Source of the DNA: a virus
Length of the DNA stretch: 23,310 bases
IMG/VR virus record: IMGVR_UViG_3300031951_001237
Coordinates: 1 to 23,310 of that record
Strand: one strand, 5' to 3'
This document shows positions 19,929 through 23,310 of the stretch, piece after piece. The notes beneath the pieces are model-generated. The model did no database searches. It worked only from the letters and a program-made list of their open reading frames with translations, and was not told where the DNA came from. The position numbers and the translations under genes are program-made. Every line of letters starts with the position of its first letter. Within the stretch, counting starts at the first letter, position 1.

Positions 19929-21874
19929 TGAGCGTGCACGCCGCGATCCCGGCGCTGGCGCGCGAGGCCGCCGAGATCATCGACGCGCCGCCGATCCGCA
20001 CCGCCGACGAGTGGGCCGACGCGCGGCGCGTGCTGCCGGCCGGCAATGCCGAGCCGGGCGCCTGGCGTTCGGATCGCGTGCCCTATACCCGGCCGATCTG
20101 CCAGGCATTCGCCGATCTGGCGTCGCGGTGGGTGGTGGTCGTGATGGGCTCGCAAATGGCGAAAACCGAAACGATCCTAAACATCATCGGGCACCGCTTC
20201 GACGACGGGCCGCGCGTCCCTTGTTTGTACGTGGGCCCAACGGAAAACCAGGTGCGCGGATTCTGCCGCGAGCGCCTGGATCCGATGCTGCGCACGGTGC
20301 CGGGCATTGCCTCAAAGATGGCGCAAGGGCACGAGGACAAGATCACCGAAAAATACGTCGCGGGCGTGCGCCTGGGCGGCGCCTGGGCGGGCTCGGCGAC
20401 CGAGCTCGCGAGCCGGCCGGCGGGGCTCGTGCTGCTCGACGAGCGCGATCGCATGGAATCGAGCACGGGCGGCGAGGGCGATCCGGTCGAGCTCGTCGAC
20501 GCGCGCATTGCCACCTTTCCGGGCGGCAAACTCGGCATTTTCTCCACGCCGACGATCCACAACGCAAGCCCGATCGTCGCGCTCTTTGACCAGGGCTCGC
20601 GCGAATTCTGGTGCTGGCCGTGCCGGCACTGCGGCGCCCTGTTCCGGCCGGAGGCGCGGCTGCTGACTTACGACAAGGACGCACCGGCCGCCGCGCTCGC
20701 GGAGTCGGCGCGCGTCGCCTGTCCGCACTGCGGCGGCGCGCATGAGGACGCCGACAAACCGGCATTAAACGCCGGCGGGCGTTTCGTCGCGCATCGCCTG
20801 GCGCCGGGTCAAGATGGCGTGTATGAGCCCGTGCCGCAGCTCGAGCGCGGCGAAATTCGATCGTTCTGGGTGTCGGGCTTGTGCTCGCCGTGGCAATCGT
20901 TCGGCCGGCTCGCGCAAAAATTGGCCGCGGCCTATGCCTCGAAGGATCCCGAAAAACTGCAAGCGGTGCTCAATACCGCGTTCGGCGAAACCTACCGCGC
21001 CGCCGGCGACGCGCCGAAAACCGAGGATGTGCGCCGCACCGTCGCGCGCGTGCCGCGGCGCCAGGTCCCCACCTGGGCAACGCTTGTGACGATGGGCGTA
21101 GACGTCCAAAAAAGTGGGTTGTGGTATGCCGTGCGCGCGTTTGGCTTCGACCAGGCGGCGCAGGCGATGCGCTCGCACGCGATCGATCATGGCTTCATCT
21201 TCGGCGATCCGGAATACGATGACGTATGGCTCGCGCTGTCGCGCGTGCGCGATGCGGACTATCTGACGACCGACGGCAACGCGCGGCGCCGCGTCGAGCT
21301 CGCGCTCTGCGATTCCGGCTATAACCCGGGCGCCGATCGCTACCGGCGGCCGGCGCACGTGGTGTACGAGGCGTGCCGGCGCTCAGCCTGGCGCATGTTG
21401 CCGAGCAAGGGCCACGCGGCGCAGAAATCGCCGGCCTACCTGTCCAAGATCGAGACGCTGCCAAGTGGGCGGATCATTCCGGGCTTGCGGATCTGGCACG
21501 TGGATACGGACCATTTCAAAACCGCGATCCATGCGTCGATCCGGCGCGCCGCCGAGGATGCCGCGCCGCTGTGGACGCTGCACGCGGAGGCCGACGATCA
21601 CTATCTCGAACAACTGATCGCCGAGGAATTGCTGATCACCAGCGCCGGGCGCCGGATCTGGAAATTGCGCGGGCGCGCCGACAATCACCTGTTGGACTGT
21701 GAGGTGCTGGCGCACGCCGCCGCCTGGATACACCAGGCGAAAACGCGCCCGACGACGACGCCGGCCGCGCCGCGCGCGCCGGCGCCAACCGCGGCGCCCG
21801 CGCCGATGCGCGCGCCGGTGGGCGGCTACGTGCCGCGACCCGGCGGCCGGCCGTGGATCCCGCCGCGCCGCTGA
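19928..21874 (+). CDS. Terminase large subunit, lambda GpA family
   Basis: A 648-aa packaging motor. The ATPase domain has a deviant Walker A GSQMAKTE (residues 74-81), as expected for the GpA family, and Walker B LVLLDERD (167-174, Asp171-Glu172). Cys pairs at 232/235 and 265/268 likely bind zinc. The nuclease domain begins near TMGVDVQ (Asp392), and downstream acidic residues complete a metal site. The last 45 residues are Pro/Ala/Arg-rich. It cuts concatemers at cos and pumps DNA through the portal. ATG 19928 overlaps the previous stop. Earlier in-frame starts lie in the small terminase gene and are not needed. Confidence 0.93.
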   Translation: MSVHAAIPALAREAAEIIDAPPIRTADEWADARRVLPAGNAEPGAWRSDRVPYTRPICQAFADLASRWVVVVMGSQMAKTETILNIIGHRFDDGPRVPCLYVGPTENQVRGFCRERLDPMLRTVPGIASKMAQGHEDKITEKYVAGVRLGGAWAGSATELASRPAGLVLLDERDRMESSTGGEGDPVELVDARIATFPGGKLGIFSTPTIHNASPIVALFDQGSREFWCWPCRHCGALFRPEARLLTYDKDAPAAALAESARVACPHCGGAHEDADKPALNAGGRFVAHRLAPGQDGVYEPVPQLERGEIRSFWVSGLCSPWQSFGRLAQKLAAAYASKDPEKLQAVLNTAFGETYRAAGDAPKTEDVRRTVARVPRRQVPTWATLVTMGVDVQKSGLWYAVRAFGFDQAAQAMRSHAIDHGFIFGDPEYDDVWLALSRVRDADYLTTDGNARRRVELALCDSGYNPGADRYRRPAHVVYEACRRSAWRMLPSKGHAAQKSPAYLSKIETLPSGRIIPGLRIWHVDTDHFKTAIHASIRRAAEDAAPLWTLHAEADDHYLEQLIAEELLITSAGRRIWKLRGRADNHLLDCEVLAHAAAWIHQAKTRPTTTPAAPRAPAPTAAPAPMRAPVGGYVPRPGGRPWIPPRR

Positions 21875-21956
21875 ATTTAACCGCGCGGTGACAAATCGCG
21901 CGCGCTTGATTTAGAAATCCCGCACAGGACCGCCGCTCGCGCCCTACGCTGCGCGC
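21875..21956 (+). other. 82-bp gap before the gpW-like gene
   Basis: A non-coding gap after the large terminase gene. It contains an AT-richer patch (CTTGATTTAGAAATC, 21904-21918) but no convincing pair of sigma70 boxes at normal spacing and no strong ribosome-binding site. In the absence of other gaps in the late region it is the most likely place for a late promoter or mRNA processing, but nothing firm is visible. Confidence 0.3.
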
Positions 21957-22184
21957 ATGAGCATGACCAAGGCAGAAGCGCAAACGCACTTAGACGACGC
22001 ACTGGCGCGCCTCACGGCCGCCAGGACCGCGCAGTCCTACAGCGTCGGCGAAATGTCGGTGCAGCGCGCGAGCCTGGCCGAGCTTCGCCAGGAAGTCGCT
22101 TACTGGCGGCGCGTGGTCACGCAGTTCGAGGCGCGCGAGCAGGGCGTCACGGCGCCTGGCGTCGCGTTCGCGAGTTTCCGCTGA
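21957..22184 (+). CDS. gpW / DUF6148-like head-tail joining protein
   Basis: A 75-aa protein between large terminase and portal, the position of lambda gpW. The layout of a first helix (AEAQTHLDDALARLTAARTA), a short beta turn (QSYSVGEMSVQRA) and a second helix (LAELRQEVAYWRRVVTQFEA) matches the gpW/DUF6148 family, whose members stabilise packaged DNA at the portal and form the tail docking site. ATG 21957 is taken; ATG 21963 is an in-frame alternative. The stop overlaps the portal start as TGATG. Confidence 0.8.
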   Translation: MSMTKAEAQTHLDDALARLTAARTAQSYSVGEMSVQRASLAELRQEVAYWRRVVTQFEAREQGVTAPGVAFASFR

Positions 22185-23310
22185 TGGCGCGGCGCGATCC
22201 CGTCGATAGCGCGCGCCAGGCCGCCGAGGTCGCACGGCTGCGGCTTCAGGCATACCGCGACAAGCGCGCACTTCAGACCCTGCGCCGGGCCTACGATGCC
22301 GCGCGCCCGAATCAGTATCACCCGAAACGCGGCGACAAACGGTCAGCCGATGCGGTGATGACGCACGCCGGCACGCGCCTGCGCGAGCTCGCGCGCTACC
22401 TGGACGAAAATTCAGACATCGCGATCGCGGTGCTGGACGATCTGACCAACAAATCGATCGGCACCGGCATCGGCGTCGAGCCGATGATCAAGGACGCGCG
22501 CGGCCGGCTCGCGCTGCGCATCAATGCGCAGGTGCGCGAGCTGTGGGGCGCTTGGACCGCCGAGACGGTCGACGCCAGGCGCGAGCTGCCTTTCGGCGAC
22601 TTGCAGCGCCTCGTATTCCGCACGACGCTTCGCGACGGCGAAATGCTGACGCGGCACGTGGAGGGCGCCGCGGCCATTCGGCACCGCGGGCCCGTGCCGT
22701 ATTCGCTGGAGCTCTTGGAGGCCGATCATCTGCCGTTCGACTTGTTCGACCGCGCCGAGCTCGGCAACCGCACTATTCACGGCGTCGAGCTCAACGCGTG
22801 GGGCGAGGCCGTCGCCTATCACCTGACCGATCACCATCCGGGCGATCTGCATTTAGGCACGAACACCTTTCGCTCGACGACGCGCCGCGTCCCGGCGAGC
22901 GCGATCACGCACCTGAAGTTTTCGCGCCGGCTCGGGCAGACGCGCGGCGTCACGGTGCTGCACGGCGCGCTGAACCGCTTGCAGGACGTCAAAGACTACG
23001 ACGAGTCGGAGCTGATCGCCGCGCGGGTCGCATCGGCGTTTACCGTCGCGATCACGCGCTCCGAAGGGTTCCAGGGCTCGGTTAACGTCGAGGACGGGCG
23101 CCGGCAGTACGAGCTCGCGCCCGGCTTGATCATCGACGATCTGTTGCCGGGCGAATCCGTCGAGACGATCTCGAGCAATCGGCCGAATTCGGCCTATGAC
23201 AACTTCCGCGGCGCGCAGGTGCGCGGGGTCGCCGGCGCGACTGGCACCGCGTATAGCAGCGTCGCGCGCCGGTATGACGGCAATTATTCCGCGCAGCGCC
23301 AGGAGCTGGT
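22184..23310 (+). CDS. Portal protein, N-terminal part (continues at 1-512)
   Basis: The 5' 375 codons of the lambda-family portal, starting at ATG 22184 in overlap with the gpW-like stop. RRAYDAARPNQYHPKRGDKR near residue 30 and ARYLDENSDIAIAVLDDLTN are family-typical opening blocks. The sequence RDGEMLTRHV followed by LELLEADHLPFD matches the portal core, and later ITHLKFSRRLGQTRGVTVLH is the usual clip/stem entry. The frame is uninterrupted to the end of the window and continues at base 3 after removal of the 127-base repeat. Confidence 0.95.
   Translation, partial: MARRDPVDSARQAAEVARLRLQAYRDKRALQTLRRAYDAARPNQYHPKRGDKRSADAVMTHAGTRLRELARYLDENSDIAIAVLDDLTNKSIGTGIGVEPMIKDARGRLALRINAQVRELWGAWTAETVDARRELPFGDLQRLVFRTTLRDGEMLTRHVEGAAAIRHRGPVPYSLELLEADHLPFDLFDRAELGNRTIHGVELNAWGEAVAYHLTDHHPGDLHLGTNTFRSTTRRVPASAITHLKFSRRLGQTRGVTVLHGALNRLQDVKDYDESELIAARVASAFTVAITRSEGFQGSVNVEDGRRQYELAPGLIIDDLLPGESVETISSNRPNSAYDNFRGAQVRGVAGATGTAYSSVARRYDGNYSAQRQEL
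23184..23310. repeat. Terminal direct repeat, right copy
   Basis: Identical to 1-127. Removing one copy closes the molecule and restores the portal gene. See the left copy for interpretation. Confidence 0.95.

Noticed and set aside
1-23310. tRNA genes
   Set aside because: No cloverleaf with a T-loop GTTCRANNC and acceptor pairing was noticed on either strand; a covariance-model scan would be decisive.

Overview
This window is one complete small tailed-phage genome (or prophage excised as a circle), opened inside the portal gene. Bases 1-127 are repeated exactly at 23184-23310, so the non-redundant unit is 23,183 bp and circularises in silico. The DNA is very GC-rich and nearly every gene is on the + strand. 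Genes are packed with ATGA or TGATG stop/start overlaps. The gene families (lambda-type portal and GpA terminase, GH108 endolysin, VapE-like helicase, DUF3693-like and DUF3653/VC1465-like regulators) point to a temperate siphovirus of a high-GC proteobacterium, perhaps a beta- or gammaproteobacterium. The host is inference.

Layout, following the circle. Packaging and head: a possible cos region (about 19042-19173), small terminase, a 64-aa HTH protein, large terminase, a gpW-like connector, then the portal, which crosses the window ends. Next come a fused prohead protease and major capsid protein, a DUF2190-type decoration protein, a glycine-rich fibre-like protein, connectors and a 516-aa lectin-like protein. 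Tail: minor tail protein Z, tail tube, G/GT chaperones with a -1 frameshift site, a short tape measure, and four distal genes including a beta-helix-like candidate. At 11875-11878 the structural operon meets the leftward regulatory genes head-on, and the two stop codons share one CTAG.

Regulation and early region (11875-16200): two leftward HTH genes diverge from a rightward early operon. Between them lies a 34-bp near-perfect palindrome with a sigma70-like promoter on each side, the design expected of a lysis/lysogeny switch. The early operon encodes small proteins, an HNH-family protein and a VapE-like ATPase. It ends in about 12 TGACACACC-type iterons flanking a 30-bp alternating purine/pyrimidine tract, a strong candidate replication origin. 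A cupin-like protein, the lysis genes (GH108 endolysin, small membrane protein, 3TM holin, 55-aa membrane protein) and a Dam-type methyltransferase follow.

No integrase, transposase, partition gene, tRNA or CRISPR array was recognised. The most unusual points are the fused protease-capsid gene with its own internal ribosome-binding site, two adhesin-like genes inserted in the head/connector block, the frameshift cassette, the compact switch, the iteron origin, and a repressor-bearing phage with no visible integration enzyme.
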